Source: Azotobacter paspali (GTDB lineage: Bacteria > Pseudomonadota > Gammaproteobacteria > Pseudomonadales > Pseudomonadaceae). From it: a DNA stretch of 64,000 nt. Below, in pieces: positions 26,123 to 34,750 of this stretch (position 1 is the stretch's first letter; each line of letters starts with the position of its first letter). The notes under the pieces were generated by a model. The model had not been told where the DNA came from. It searched no databases and was given only the letters and a program-made list of their open reading frames with translations. A program made the position numbers and the translations under genes. The stretch is taken from NCBI RefSeq assembly GCF_042434745.1, contig NZ_JBHLSS010000098.1; one strand, written 5' to 3'.

Positions 26123-26182
26123 TGCCGATCTCTTTAAAACGGGGGCCACTTCCGGCCCGTTGTGACCACCAGGTAGAGCATC

Positions 26183-26317
26183 ATGAAACGCACCTTCCAA
26201 CCCAGCACCCTCAAGCGCGCTCGCACCCACGGTTTCCGCGCCCGTATGGCCACCAAGAACGGCCGCCAAGTCCTGTCGCGTCGTCGCGCCAAGGGCCGCA
26301 AGCGCCTGACCGTCTGA
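26183..26317 (+). CDS. rpmH: 50S ribosomal protein L34
   Basis: 44-residue, strongly basic ribosomal protein: MKRTFQPSTLKRARTHGFRA followed by MATKNGRQVLSRRRAKGRKR and LTV. The sequence is nearly invariant in gammaproteobacteria, so the call is secure despite the size. First gene to the right of oriC, with a sigma-70 promoter 60 bases upstream and GGTAGAG before the ATG. Confidence 0.98.
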   Translation: MKRTFQPSTLKRARTHGFRARMATKNGRQVLSRRRAKGRKRLTV

Positions 26318-26331
26318 TTCAGCCGGAACGG

Positions 26332-26724
26332 ATGGTGAGTCGAGACTTCGGTCGGGAAAAGCGCCTGCTGATCCCCCGCCAGTTCAAGGCCGTCTTCGAC
26401 TCCCCGACCGCCAAGGTTCCGGGCAAGCACGTCCTGCTCCTTGCGCGTCCCAATGCTCTGGACCATCCCCGCTTGGGGCTGGTGATCGGCAAGAAGAGCG
26501 TCAAGCTCTCCGTCGGGCGCAACCGACTGAAACGCCTGATACGCGAATCCTTCCGCGTGAACCAGGACAGCCTGGCCGGCTGGGATATCGTGGTGGTCGC
26601 ACGCAAGGGTCTCGGAGAGCTGGAAAACACCGAAGTGACACAACAGTTCGGCAAGCTCTGGAAACGACTCGCCCGCAGCCGGCCACAGACCGCTGTCGAG
26701 GCGGCTGGAAGCCCCCATGCGTAA
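26332..26724 (+). CDS. rnpA: Ribonuclease P protein component
   Basis: Basic protein that helps the catalytic RNA of RNase P mature tRNA 5' ends. 130 residues from ATG 26332; GTG 26335 is the alternative. The RNR signature region is KKSVKLSVGRNRLKRLIRES, preceded by GREKRLLIPRQFKAVF. The frame is open far upstream, but that part overlaps rpmH and is discarded. Starts 14 bases after rpmH and overlaps yidD by eight bases. Confidence 0.96.
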   Translation: MVSRDFGREKRLLIPRQFKAVFDSPTAKVPGKHVLLLARPNALDHPRLGLVIGKKSVKLSVGRNRLKRLIRESFRVNQDSLAGWDIVVVARKGLGELENTEVTQQFGKLWKRLARSRPQTAVEAAGSPHA

Positions 26725-26962
26725 ACTGGCCCTCGCAGCGATCCAGTTCTACCGCTACGCGATCAGCCCGCTGATGGCCAACCATTGCCGTTTCCATCCC
26801 AGTTGTTCTTGCTATGCGCACGAAGCCATCTCCACCCATGGCCTGCTGCGCGGCGGCTGGCTGAGCCTGCGTCGTCTCGGGCGTTGCCATCCCTGGAATC
26901 CGGGTGGCTACGACCCCGTTCCCCCGATCAAAACCTCCCGATCTTCTTCGATGGCCGAGTAA
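26717..26962 (+). CDS. yidD: Membrane protein insertion efficiency factor YidD
   Basis: Small membrane-associated protein of 81 residues thought to aid YidC-dependent insertion. It has the family pattern AIQFYRYAISPLMANHCRFH followed by PSCSCYAHEAI and RCHPWNPGGYDPVP, with the conserved cysteines. It overlaps the rnpA end and stops two bases before yidC, so the four genes are tightly coupled. Confidence 0.95.
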   Translation: MRKLALAAIQFYRYAISPLMANHCRFHPSCSCYAHEAISTHGLLRGGWLSLRRLGRCHPWNPGGYDPVPPIKTSRSSSMAE

Positions 26963-26964
26963 TC

Positions 26965-28638
26965 ATGGATATCAAACGCTCGATCCTGCTCGTCGCCCTG
27001 GCAGTCGTATCCTATCTGCTGGTTTTGCAGTGGAACCAGGATTATGGCCAGGCAGTATTACCGCCCCAGAACGCCGTCGCTCAAAGCGCTTCGCCGGCTC
27101 TTCCAGAGACCATACCCGGCGACTCTTCGACCAGTGTGGACGTTCCCACCGCCGGCAGCGGGAACCAGGTGCCGAATAGCGCGGCGAGCACCGCCGGCAG
27201 CGATCTGATCCGGGTCCGCACCGATGTACTGGAAGTGGCCATCGACCCGCGTGGCGGCGACATCGTGCAGCTCAAGCTGCCCAAATTCCCGCGTCGCCAG
27301 GATCATCCGGAGATTCCCTTCCAACTGTTCGACAACGGCAGCGAGCGCCTGTATCTGGCGCAGAGCGGCCTGACTGGCACCAATGGTCCGGATGCGCGCG
27401 CCGACGGGCGCCCGCTGTACGTCAGCGAGCAGCGCAGTTACCAACTGGCCGACGGGCAGGACAGCCTGGTGGTCGACCTGAAGTTCAGCGACGGCGGCGT
27501 CGATTATGTCAAGCGCTTCACCTTCAAGCGCGGCGCCTACGACCTCGAAGTTCGCCACCAGATCGCCAACCGCAGCGAGCAGCCTTGGAGCGGCAACCTG
27601 TTCGCCCAGCTCAAGCGCGACGCCAGCGCCGACCCATCCTCGACCACCGCAACCGGCACCGCCACCTATCTGGGAGCCGCGCTGTGGACCAGCGAAGAGC
27701 CGTACAGGAAGGTGTCCATGGGCGACATGGACAACAAGAATCTGCGCGAAACCGTGCAGGGCGGCTGGGTCGCCTGGCTGCAGCACTATTTCGTGACCGC
27801 CTGGGTACCGAACAAGGACGACACCAACCTGGTCGCCACCCGCAAGGATAGCCAGGGTAACTACATCATCGGCTTCACCGGCCCGACGCTGAACATCCCG
27901 GCCGGCGCCACTGGCGAAACCGTTACCCGTCTGTATGCGGGTCCCAAGGACCAGAATCAGCTCGAAGCCCTCTCGCCCGGCCTGGAACTGACCGTCGACT
28001 ACGGCTTCCTGTGGTTCATCGCCCAGCCGATCTTCTGGCTGCTGGGACTCATCCATGGGCTGCTGGGCAACTGGGGCTGGTCGATCATCGTCCTGACCGT
28101 CATCATCAAACTGGCCTTCTTCCCGCTCTCGGCGGCCAGTTACCGCTCGATGGGCCGCATGCGCGCGGTCGCACCCAAGCTGCAGGCGCTCAAGGAGCAG
28201 CACGGCGAGGACCGCCAGAAGCTGTCCCAGGCGATGATGGAGCTGTACAAGAAAGAGAAGATCAACCCGCTCGGCGGCTGTCTGCCGATCCTGGTGCAGA
28301 TGCCGGTGTTCCTCGCCCTCTACTGGGTGCTGCTGGAAAGCGTGGAAATGCGCCAGGCGCCCTGGCTGGGCTGGATCACCGACCTGTCGGTCAAGGATCC
28401 GTACTTCATCCTGCCGATCATTATGGGCGTGACCATGTTCTTCCAGCAGACGCTCAACCCGACCCCGCCGGACCCCATGCAGGCCAGGGTGATGAAGCTG
28501 ATGCCGATCATCTTCACCTTCTTCTTCCTCTGGTTTCCGGCCGGTCTGGTGCTGTACTGGGTGGTCAACAACGTCCTCTCCATCGGCCAGCAGTGGTACA
28601 TTACCCGGCAGATCGAGAAAGCCACGCAACCGGCCTGA
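26965..28638 (+). CDS. yidC: Membrane protein insertase YidC
   Basis: Inner-membrane insertase/chaperone that works alone or with Sec. 557 residues from ATG 26965 (MDIKRSILLVALAVVSYLLV, the first membrane segment). A large periplasmic beta-sandwich domain spans roughly 60-340, and five membrane segments follow, beginning near GFLWFIAQPIFWLLG. The conserved cytoplasmic-facing helix has YRSMGRMRAVAPKLQ. The C-terminus ends QWYITRQIEKA. An upstream extension of the frame overlaps yidD and is ignored. A hairpin terminator follows at 28662. Confidence 0.97.
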   Translation: MDIKRSILLVALAVVSYLLVLQWNQDYGQAVLPPQNAVAQSASPALPETIPGDSSTSVDVPTAGSGNQVPNSAASTAGSDLIRVRTDVLEVAIDPRGGDIVQLKLPKFPRRQDHPEIPFQLFDNGSERLYLAQSGLTGTNGPDARADGRPLYVSEQRSYQLADGQDSLVVDLKFSDGGVDYVKRFTFKRGAYDLEVRHQIANRSEQPWSGNLFAQLKRDASADPSSTTATGTATYLGAALWTSEEPYRKVSMGDMDNKNLRETVQGGWVAWLQHYFVTAWVPNKDDTNLVATRKDSQGNYIIGFTGPTLNIPAGATGETVTRLYAGPKDQNQLEALSPGLELTVDYGFLWFIAQPIFWLLGLIHGLLGNWGWSIIVLTVIIKLAFFPLSAASYRSMGRMRAVAPKLQALKEQHGEDRQKLSQAMMELYKKEKINPLGGCLPILVQMPVFLALYWVLLESVEMRQAPWLGWITDLSVKDPYFILPIIMGVTMFFQQTLNPTPPDPMQARVMKLMPIIFTFFFLWFPAGLVLYWVVNNVLSIGQQWYITRQIEKATQPA

Positions 28639-28661
28639 TCCCCGCCACCGCCTGAAACCCG

Positions 28662-28683
28662 GACGCCCCTTCAGTGGGGCGTC
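28662..28683 (+). terminator. Hairpin between yidC and mnmE
   Basis: GACGCCCC (28662-28669) pairs with GGGGCGTC (28676-28683) around a six-base loop, followed by TTGCTAT. It probably ends the rpmH-yidC transcript at least in part; mnmE then needs its own or read-through transcription. Confidence 0.65.
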
Positions 28684-28704
28684 TTGCTATCCGGAGTCTG
28701 CCCC

Positions 28705-30072
28705 ATGCACAGCGCACGCGAAACCATCGCCGCCATCGCCACCGCCCAGGGGCGCGGCGGGGTCGGCATCGTGCGGGTCTCGGGTCCCCTGGCCGGGACG
28801 ATCGCCACGGGCATCTGCGCGCGTCCGTTACGGCCGCGGTATGCCCACTACGGTGCCTTCCGCGACGGCACGGGCCAGGTCCTCGACGAAGGCATCGCAC
28901 TGTTCTTCCCCGGTCCCCACTCCTTCACCGGCGAGGATGTGCTCGAACTGCAGGGCCATGGTGGCCCATTGGTGCTCGATCTGCTGTTGCGCCGCTGCCT
29001 GGAACTGGGTGCGCGGATGGCCCGGCCGGGCGAATTCAGCGAGCAGGCCTTCCTCAACGACAAGCTGGACCTGACCCAGGCCGAGGCGATCGCCGATCTG
29101 ATCGAGGCCAGTTCGGCACAGGCGGCGCGCAATGCCCTGCGCTCGCTGCAGGGCGAGTTTTCCCTGCGCGTGAATGCGCTCGGCGAGCGGCTGATCGAGC
29201 TGCGCCTCTACGTCGAGGCCGCCATCGACTTTCCCGAGGAGGAAATCGACTTTCTCGCCGACAGTCGCGTGCTCGAGATGCTCGACGGCCTACGCGCCGA
29301 CTTGTCCACAGTGTTGCGCGAGGCGGGGCAGGGCGCGCTCCTGCGCGATGGCATGACGGTGGTCATCGCCGGCCGGCCGAACGCCGGCAAGTCCAGCCTG
29401 CTCAATGCCCTGGCCGGACGCGAGTCGGCAATCGTCACCGACATCGCCGGCACCACCCGGGATTTGTTGCGCGAACATATCCACATCGACGGCATGCCGC
29501 TGCATGTCGTGGATACCGCCGGTTTGCGCGATACCGAGGATCGGGTCGAACGGATCGGAGTTGAACGCGCGCTCCAGGCCATCCGCGAGGCCGACCGGGT
29601 GCTGCTGATGATCGACGCCAGCGCCCCGGAAGCAGCCGATCCCTTCGCCCTCTGGCCGGAATTTCTCGACCTGCTTCCCGAACCGGGCAAGGTCACCCTG
29701 ATCCGCAACAAGATCGACCTGACCGGCGAGCCGATCGTCCAGGAACAGGGCGGTGACGGCCACGTCGTCATCGGCCTGTCGGCCCGCACCGGCGAAGGCC
29801 TGGATCTGCTGCGCGAGCACCTGAAAGCCTGTATGGGTTTCGAACAGACCATCGAGAGCAGCTTCAGCGCCCGCCGTCGCCACCTGGAAGCCCTGCGCCG
29901 GGCCGCCGACAGCCTTGAGCACGGACATGCCCAACTCATCGGCTGCGGGGCCGGCGAACTGCTCGCCGAAGACCTGCGCCAGGCCCAGCGGCACCTGGGG
30001 GAGATCACCGGGGCCTTCACTTCGGACGATCTGCTGGGGCGGATCTTTTCCAGCTTCTGCATCGGCAAGTGA
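28705..30072 (+). CDS. mnmE: tRNA modification GTPase MnmE (TrmE)
   Basis: With MnmG it installs the 5-aminomethyl or carboxymethylaminomethyl group on U34 of certain tRNAs. 455 residues from ATG 28705 (GGAG eight bases upstream). Domains: N-terminal tetrahydrofolate-binding domain (ETIAAIATAQGRGGVGIVRVSG), helical domain, inserted G domain with GRPNAGKSSLLN, DTAGLRDTED and NKID, and the C-terminal FCIGK with the required Cys. Its usual neighbour mnmG is 4.8 kb away because of the island described below. Confidence 0.97.
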   Translation: MHSARETIAAIATAQGRGGVGIVRVSGPLAGTIATGICARPLRPRYAHYGAFRDGTGQVLDEGIALFFPGPHSFTGEDVLELQGHGGPLVLDLLLRRCLELGARMARPGEFSEQAFLNDKLDLTQAEAIADLIEASSAQAARNALRSLQGEFSLRVNALGERLIELRLYVEAAIDFPEEEIDFLADSRVLEMLDGLRADLSTVLREAGQGALLRDGMTVVIAGRPNAGKSSLLNALAGRESAIVTDIAGTTRDLLREHIHIDGMPLHVVDTAGLRDTEDRVERIGVERALQAIREADRVLLMIDASAPEAADPFALWPEFLDLLPEPGKVTLIRNKIDLTGEPIVQEQGGDGHVVIGLSARTGEGLDLLREHLKACMGFEQTIESSFSARRRHLEALRRAADSLEHGHAQLIGCGAGELLAEDLRQAQRHLGEITGAFTSDDLLGRIFSSFCIGK

Positions 30073-30103
30073 TTCGGGATTCGGGAGACCAAAGGAGAAA
30101 GGC

Positions 30104-30199
30104 ATGACACGGATGTGGATGGTACGCAGCGAAGACGGCAATCTGTATTGGGATGTCCTGACAAGACCAGGCGGCCTCGTTTCAAGCGGTCTTCACTGA
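30104..30199 (+). pseudogene. Short ORF, possible truncated N-terminus of a restriction-type protein
   Basis: 31 codons beginning MTRMWMVRSEDGNLY, preceded by a strong AAAGGAGA. MWMVR at the very N-terminus is reminiscent of Mrr-N-type restriction system proteins, but the similarity ends after about 15 residues, and an IS3 relic begins next to its stop. I read it as a decapitated remnant; it may be a chance ORF. Confidence 0.3.
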
Positions 30200-30204
30200 A
30201 TCCC

Positions 30205-30842
30205 GATATCGCCTGGCAAATTCAGTGGGGGGCCAAATAGCCAAATCGCAAGTGGCGACGCTGGCGCTTATAGAAAATCTCGATGTACTTCCTGATTGAG
30301 CTTTCAGCCTCTGCGCGCGTGGCGTAGCACCGGTGAAGAACGAGCTCGTTCTTCAGCGTTCCCCAAAAGCTCTCGATCGGCGCATTGTCAAAACACTTCC
30401 CCTTGCCTGACATCGAGCTCTGCAGACCAAACTGCACCTGCATGCCACGGTAAGCTTTCGCGCAGTACTAACTGCCGCGATCCGAACGATGGATGAGACC
30501 TGGCGGTGGACGGTGCTGCTGGAGTGCCCGGAACAGGACCCTGCTCACCAGATCGGTCGTGATCCGCTCCGATAATGCGTAGCCAACGATCTCGCAGGTA
30601 AACACATCCCCTTGCGCAGACGAGCATTTTCCGCCTCCAGCTCGGCAATGGTTTTCGCCCCTGGGGCTGGTTTCTCACCACCTGCCAGGCAGCCGCCACC
30701 CAATTGGCCAGCGTTCCCTTGGGAATACCAAGCCGGCTGGCCGCCTCTTTACGGCTGAGTCCTTGCTTGAGGACCAGCTTCACCGCTTCGGCGCGAAACC
30801 CTCTGGGGTAACTGCTTCTGATCAAGTTTCACTCCCGATCAC
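30205..30842 (-). mobile_element. Relic of an IS3-family insertion sequence
   Basis: On the minus strand an OrfA start (MIRSSYPRGFRAEAVKLVLK, with helix-turn-helix SRKEAASRLGIPKGTLANWV) is followed by frameshifts, then ELEAENARLRKGM. This is joined directly to OrfB residues ending with SMSGKGKCFDNAPIESFWGT and KNELVLHR. The middle of OrfB, including the first catalytic Asp, is deleted, and a TAG replaces the Gln after SDRGS. The right end near 30842 shows TGATCGGGAGTGAAAC; the left end is not clear. The length is about half of a full element, so it is non-functional. Confidence 0.85.
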
Positions 30843-31086
30843 TGAGGTTAGCAGTCGAGATTGTCTGCCGAAATCAGGCTACCCCATTGCAGCCAGGGCA
30901 TCGTCATGTGTGCAGCAATCAACACGATGCTGCGCCAACCCGCATTGTTGCTGCAGTTTGCTGGGATAGAGGAGAATCGATACATCCACCTGGATTCGGC
31001 AGGATGGCGGGTAGGCGTCCGTGTCCGGAGGCTTCCTCCTCTAAACAGCGCCATCCGCAACCCGTGACATATCAAAGAATGCCCCG

Positions 31087-33414
31087 ATGAGAGCTCCTAC
31101 CCAGTCTGTTTCCCAACAGCTCGCTGCTATCGGTACGAGCGGCGCTTTCGCGACGCGCTTTGCCATCGAAGCCGATCCGCAGTTGCACGTCGAAGGTGTC
31201 GGCAGCGTGCCGCTGCCAGTGACGATCCACACGGCGCACCGGCTGTGCGCGGCGGCGCAGCCGGCGCATCATGGCTACAAGGACCAGACGCGGCTCGATC
31301 CGCGCGTGCGCGATACCTGGGAGATCCCGGCCAGCCATATCCGCTTCGATTCTCCGAAATGGCAAACCGTGCTTGAACGTGCGCTGGATCGGATCGGACG
31401 CGACCTGGGGTTGCCGCCCGGTGGCCAATTCAGGGCTGAGCTACACAACCTGCTGGTGTATGCGCCGGGCCAGTTCTTCGCCGTGCACCAGGATTCGGAG
31501 AAGGTCGACGGCATGCTGGGTACGCTGGTCGTCACCCTGCCGTCGCGCTTCACCGGCGGCGAATTCGTCGTTTCGCACCAGGGTCGGACGCTGCGCGCCC
31601 GCGGCTCGGCCAACCGGCTGGGCATAATTGCGTTCTATGCCGATTGCCATCACGAAGTCCGTCCGGTGAAGCAGGGTTACCGTGTCGTGCTGACCTACAA
31701 CTTGGTCGCGCAGGGCGGCGTGCAGACCACCGAAGTGCCGGCGCAGGACATCGCCGCCCTGGCCGATGCCGTACACACCTTCTGGCAGACCCCGGCACTG
31801 CCGCGCTGGCCGGGTGACGTCGCAGGTGAACCGCCGGACCGCCTGGTCTATTTGCTCGATCACCAGTACACGCAAAGCGGTCTGTCCTGGACACGGCTCA
31901 AGGGCGCCGACGCGGCCCGCGCCGTGGCGCTGCGGCGCGTGGCGGAACGGTTGGATGCGGAGATCTTTCTGGTCCTGGCCGACGTGCATGAAACCTGGTC
32001 GGCCGAAGATGATTACCAGGACTGCAGCCATTGGGATTACGCGGAGGACGACGAAGAAGTGCCCGACGACGATCCGAACGATGATCCGGCATTGGGAGAA
32101 CTGCTCGACAGCGATATTGAACTGCGCCATTGGATCGCTCCCGATGGCAGTGAGCTGGCATCGAACGCCAACGGCGTCGCCGTCAGCGAACTATGTTTCA
32201 CCCGACCCTCGACCGATTGCACACCGTTCCGGTCCGAGTACGAAGGCTACATGGGCAACTACGGCAACACCGTCGATCGCTGGTATCACCGTGCAGCTGT
32301 GGTGATGTGGCCGCGCGAACGCGCCTTCGTCATCCGCGCCCGGCAGTCACCGCACTGGGCCATCGCGGAGATCGCCGGCCGGCTCGAAGCCGGGGACCCG
32401 GTACAGGCGCTGGAGTGGGCGCAGCGCCTTCTGCCTTTTTGGAACTGGGCCGTGGCCGGAGCGGATAGCACCGCCCTGCTCTATGCCACCTTGTCGGTTG
32501 CCGCTGCACTCGACGATGCGGATACCGCCGCCGCGCTGCTTGCGCCGTTTTCCCTGCAGCAACTGACGCCCGACATGGCCACATGGCTCGTGCGCCTGCT
32601 TGATCGCCGGAGGCTGGCCTGGTGCAGCGAGCGCCTGCATCAGTGGGCAACGCCCTACCAGATGCCCGATAGCCAATTGGCCTGGCTGGCGCAAACGCTG
32701 CCGGAATTGATCCATACCTGGAGTGCGGCAAAGGCCGTAGATGGCCCGGCATTGGCCGCCGTTCTGCTGGAAGAGCGCTGGACCTGGCTACAGGCGCACA
32801 TCGAACAGGTACAAGCGTGCACCAGCGGGACAACCCGGGTACGGACGTTGGCGGACACCAGTCCGGCCCTGCTGGCGCTGATCCGCGGCTGTCGTGACGC
32901 CCGGCGGCCCGACCTACAGCGCCGGATCATCGATACCTTGTTGTCGACCGAGCTTCCATTGCAGGTGCCGCTCGGCGTGTTGCACGCTGCCGAGCTGGAT
33001 ACGCCTGATGCGCTCAGCCTTGCGCCCGTGCATGCGTATTGCGTGCAAACACTCGCCACGCGATTGGCACAGCCCGAACGCGCCGTCGACGACTGGTCGA
33101 TCCCGCCGCCGGCGGACTGCGCCGGCGAATTGGGCGAAACCCTGGCGCGGTTTCTGAGAGCGGCGACGGAACAGCGTCTGGAGTGGCCGCTGGCCCAGCC
33201 CAAGCGACAGGTCATCCACCGGTTCATCGACCGCCACGAACTGCCCGTGCGGCATGAGACCCGGCGCAGTGGTCGGCCCTACACGCTGGTCCTGGAAAAG
33301 ACTGGTGCCCTGTTCGAGCGCGCAGCCGCCGAGCGCCGCCAATGGGCGAACGAGTTGGCTTGGCTGCAGCAGACGGCGGACAGGTTTGCCCGGTCGGAGG
33401 CGATGCTGCCGTGA
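31087..33414 (+). CDS. 2-oxoglutarate/Fe(II)-dependent oxygenase with long C-terminal extension
   Basis: 775 residues. The first 210 form a prolyl-4-hydroxylase-like double-stranded beta-helix: HQDSEK gives the iron ligands His134 and Asp136, and HEVRPVKQGYR gives the third ligand His189 with Arg199 for 2-oxoglutarate, spaced as in the family. A stretch rich in Asp/Glu lies around residues 310-340. The remaining 400 or so residues look helical, without a recognised motif. The substrate is unknown; peptidyl hydroxylation is possible. No signal peptide. Solitary gene inside the mnmE-mnmG island, between an IS relic and decayed genes; itself intact. The ribosome site is weak, so the start is tentative. 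Confidence 0.8.
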   Translation: MRAPTQSVSQQLAAIGTSGAFATRFAIEADPQLHVEGVGSVPLPVTIHTAHRLCAAAQPAHHGYKDQTRLDPRVRDTWEIPASHIRFDSPKWQTVLERALDRIGRDLGLPPGGQFRAELHNLLVYAPGQFFAVHQDSEKVDGMLGTLVVTLPSRFTGGEFVVSHQGRTLRARGSANRLGIIAFYADCHHEVRPVKQGYRVVLTYNLVAQGGVQTTEVPAQDIAALADAVHTFWQTPALPRWPGDVAGEPPDRLVYLLDHQYTQSGLSWTRLKGADAARAVALRRVAERLDAEIFLVLADVHETWSAEDDYQDCSHWDYAEDDEEVPDDDPNDDPALGELLDSDIELRHWIAPDGSELASNANGVAVSELCFTRPSTDCTPFRSEYEGYMGNYGNTVDRWYHRAAVVMWPRERAFVIRARQSPHWAIAEIAGRLEAGDPVQALEWAQRLLPFWNWAVAGADSTALLYATLSVAAALDDADTAAALLAPFSLQQLTPDMATWLVRLLDRRRLAWCSERLHQWATPYQMPDSQLAWLAQTLPELIHTWSAAKAVDGPALAAVLLEERWTWLQAHIEQVQACTSGTTRVRTLADTSPALLALIRGCRDARRPDLQRRIIDTLLSTELPLQVPLGVLHAAELDTPDALSLAPVHAYCVQTLATRLAQPERAVDDWSIPPPADCAGELGETLARFLRAATEQRLEWPLAQPKRQVIHRFIDRHELPVRHETRRSGRPYTLVLEKTGALFERAAAERRQWANELAWLQQTADRFARSEAMLP

Positions 33415-33439
33415 ACCTGCGCGTTTCCTGTGGGCAGCA

Positions 33440-34104
33440 TCCAATGCTCCGCTGACGATTTTGATAGCCGTGCTGCCACCATTCTCACATGCGCAGCGGA
33501 GACGAATGGTGCATGTCGACAATGCGGACGGTTTGCCTATCTGCTCACGGGGCATATTGCTGCAGCGTGCCTTTCCACGAGATGGGCACCGCCTGCACCA
33601 AGCTATGAATTCCTCGCCGACCAGTCTGCCGGTAGCCAGCAACATCTGCGAGGCGTCGGCATCCAGCGCATCCAATTCGGCGGTCACACCGGCCCACTGT
33701 TTCCTAGACGCGATCGGCCACGCGATCTCTTCGGTGATGACCAACGTGTGGGCCCGTTTACTGGCGAGCCACCGTAGATGGCGGCACCGTCAGGGAGCTG
33801 CGTACGCGAAACGACTTCCAGCATTTGCGGGGCTCTGGCCGGTCTGACGGCGGTGTGGCGGATGCATGGACAGAAAGGCCTGCAGCCGTTCCTGTCAGTA
33901 CCTGAGCAGTTCGGTGCGATGTACCAGCGTGTCGATGCCACGCCGGGCGATCAGAGCGGCGGCGCTAAGACCGTCTTGCCGAAAGCGGTCTATGCCGGTG
34001 TCGAAGCGGAGCAGCACGGTGATGGCTTGCTCTCGATCCAGCCGGAGCGTGCCGACAAAACCGCCCCCCAGAGGCTGACCGACAAAGCGCTCGTCTTGCG
34101 GCAT
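33440..34104 (-). pseudogene. Decayed SSL2-like superfamily II helicase fragment
   Basis: Minus-strand translation in shifting frames gives, in order, LRLDREQAITVLLRFDTGI, TAFGKTVLA (Walker A), AALIARRGIDTLV and VHRTELLR (motif Ia), WQERLQAF, then after a large deletion WAGVTAELDALDADASQ, LLATGRLVGE, LVQAVPISWKGTLQQY (motif VI region) and HHSSPLRM. These are the hallmarks of the helicase part of large bacterial DEAD/SNF2 proteins, including those paired with archaeo-eukaryotic primase domains. At least four frameshifts or stops make it non-coding. Assignment to the primase-linked subgroup is inference. Confidence 0.7.
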
Positions 34105-34110
34105 CCTCGT

Positions 34111-34238
34111 CTAGACAGCCGTGCAGCGGGACGATGTGGCGGACGTGAGGACGGAGCGGGCCGACACGGCGCGCATCTCGGTGTAGGTCAGCGCGGCCGG
34201 TCGATGGCCGCGAATTCGTAATACCGGTACTCGCTCAT
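34111..34238 (-). pseudogene. Remnant of a small conserved protein (MSEYRYYEF...)
   Basis: From ATG 34238 the frame reads MSEYRYYEFAAIDRPR and hits a stop; one base out of phase it continues ALTYTEMRAVSARSVLT to a stop at 34111. The N-terminus resembles conserved hypothetical proteins starting MSEYxYYEFxAIDRPL that I recall near SWIM-domain or helicase genes. Single-base damage plus truncation suggests decay with the adjacent helicase. Confidence 0.5.
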
Positions 34239-34384
34239 GGCAAACCTTGTTGATTTGTGAACGCTGGTGGTTTGTGCGCCGATCGAACACTACGACGTTA
34301 CCGATATCGAAACCAAGCGCATCGTGCCGCTGAAGCCATCGGCAATCCAGGCCAGATCCTCATCGCCCTGTCCATCTCCATTGT

Positions 34385-34750
34385 TTATCCCACCCGACGG
34401 CGCGGCCTGGTCCCCGTACCGTTATCCACATGCCTGTCCAGCCTTCGCCTGAAATGTTCCTGGCAGTGTCCCGCAGAACGTCAATTCAGCCCTGTGGAAA
34501 ACTATCATTTAGCTCCGTCGATAAACCCAGTACAGATAGGTAGATAACTCAGCCTGTTGATAAAATTAGAATTTATCTACAGGACGCTGACAGCCTACCC
34601 AATATCCACAGGCAGGATCACCACAACCTTGTCCCGACCGCAAAGGTCGATGGGAAACAGCTTCCCATTAGTTATCCACAGAAGCCGTGCGGCTCATACA
34701 TAAACATAAAAACAAGCTTTTTAAATATTTCATTCTATTTATTTATGTAA
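34385..34750. other. DnaA-box cluster and AT-rich region upstream of mnmG
   Basis: Perfect TTATCCACA boxes are at 34432-34440 and 34672-34680. One- or two-mismatch boxes are TTATCCCAC (34385), TGTGGAAAA (34493), TTATCTACA (34573) and ATATCCACA (34602). An AT-rich stretch follows at about 34690-34750. This is origin-like architecture, 8.5 kb from oriC and next to the gidA (mnmG) gene, a classic origin neighbour. The rest of the gap 34239-34875 shows nothing else. Confidence 0.75.

Larger units (their letters stand above)
25592..26182. other. Chromosomal replication origin oriC (dnaA-rpmH intergenic region)
   Basis: 591 bases without genes between dnaA and rpmH, the known oriC position in Pseudomonas. 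A perfect DnaA box TTATCCACA is at 25659-25667. Near-consensus boxes are AGTGGATAA (25788-25796), TGTGAATAA (25803-25811), TGTGGATAT (25995-26003) and TTTTCCACA (26005-26013); the last two form a CTGTGGA/TCCACAG inverted repeat. An AT-rich stretch at about 25940-26010 is the likely unwinding element. The rpmH promoter is at its right end. Confidence 0.85.

Noticed and set aside
27058..28629. 523-codon open frame antisense to yidC
   Set aside because: Shadow frame; yidC is unmistakable on the plus strand.
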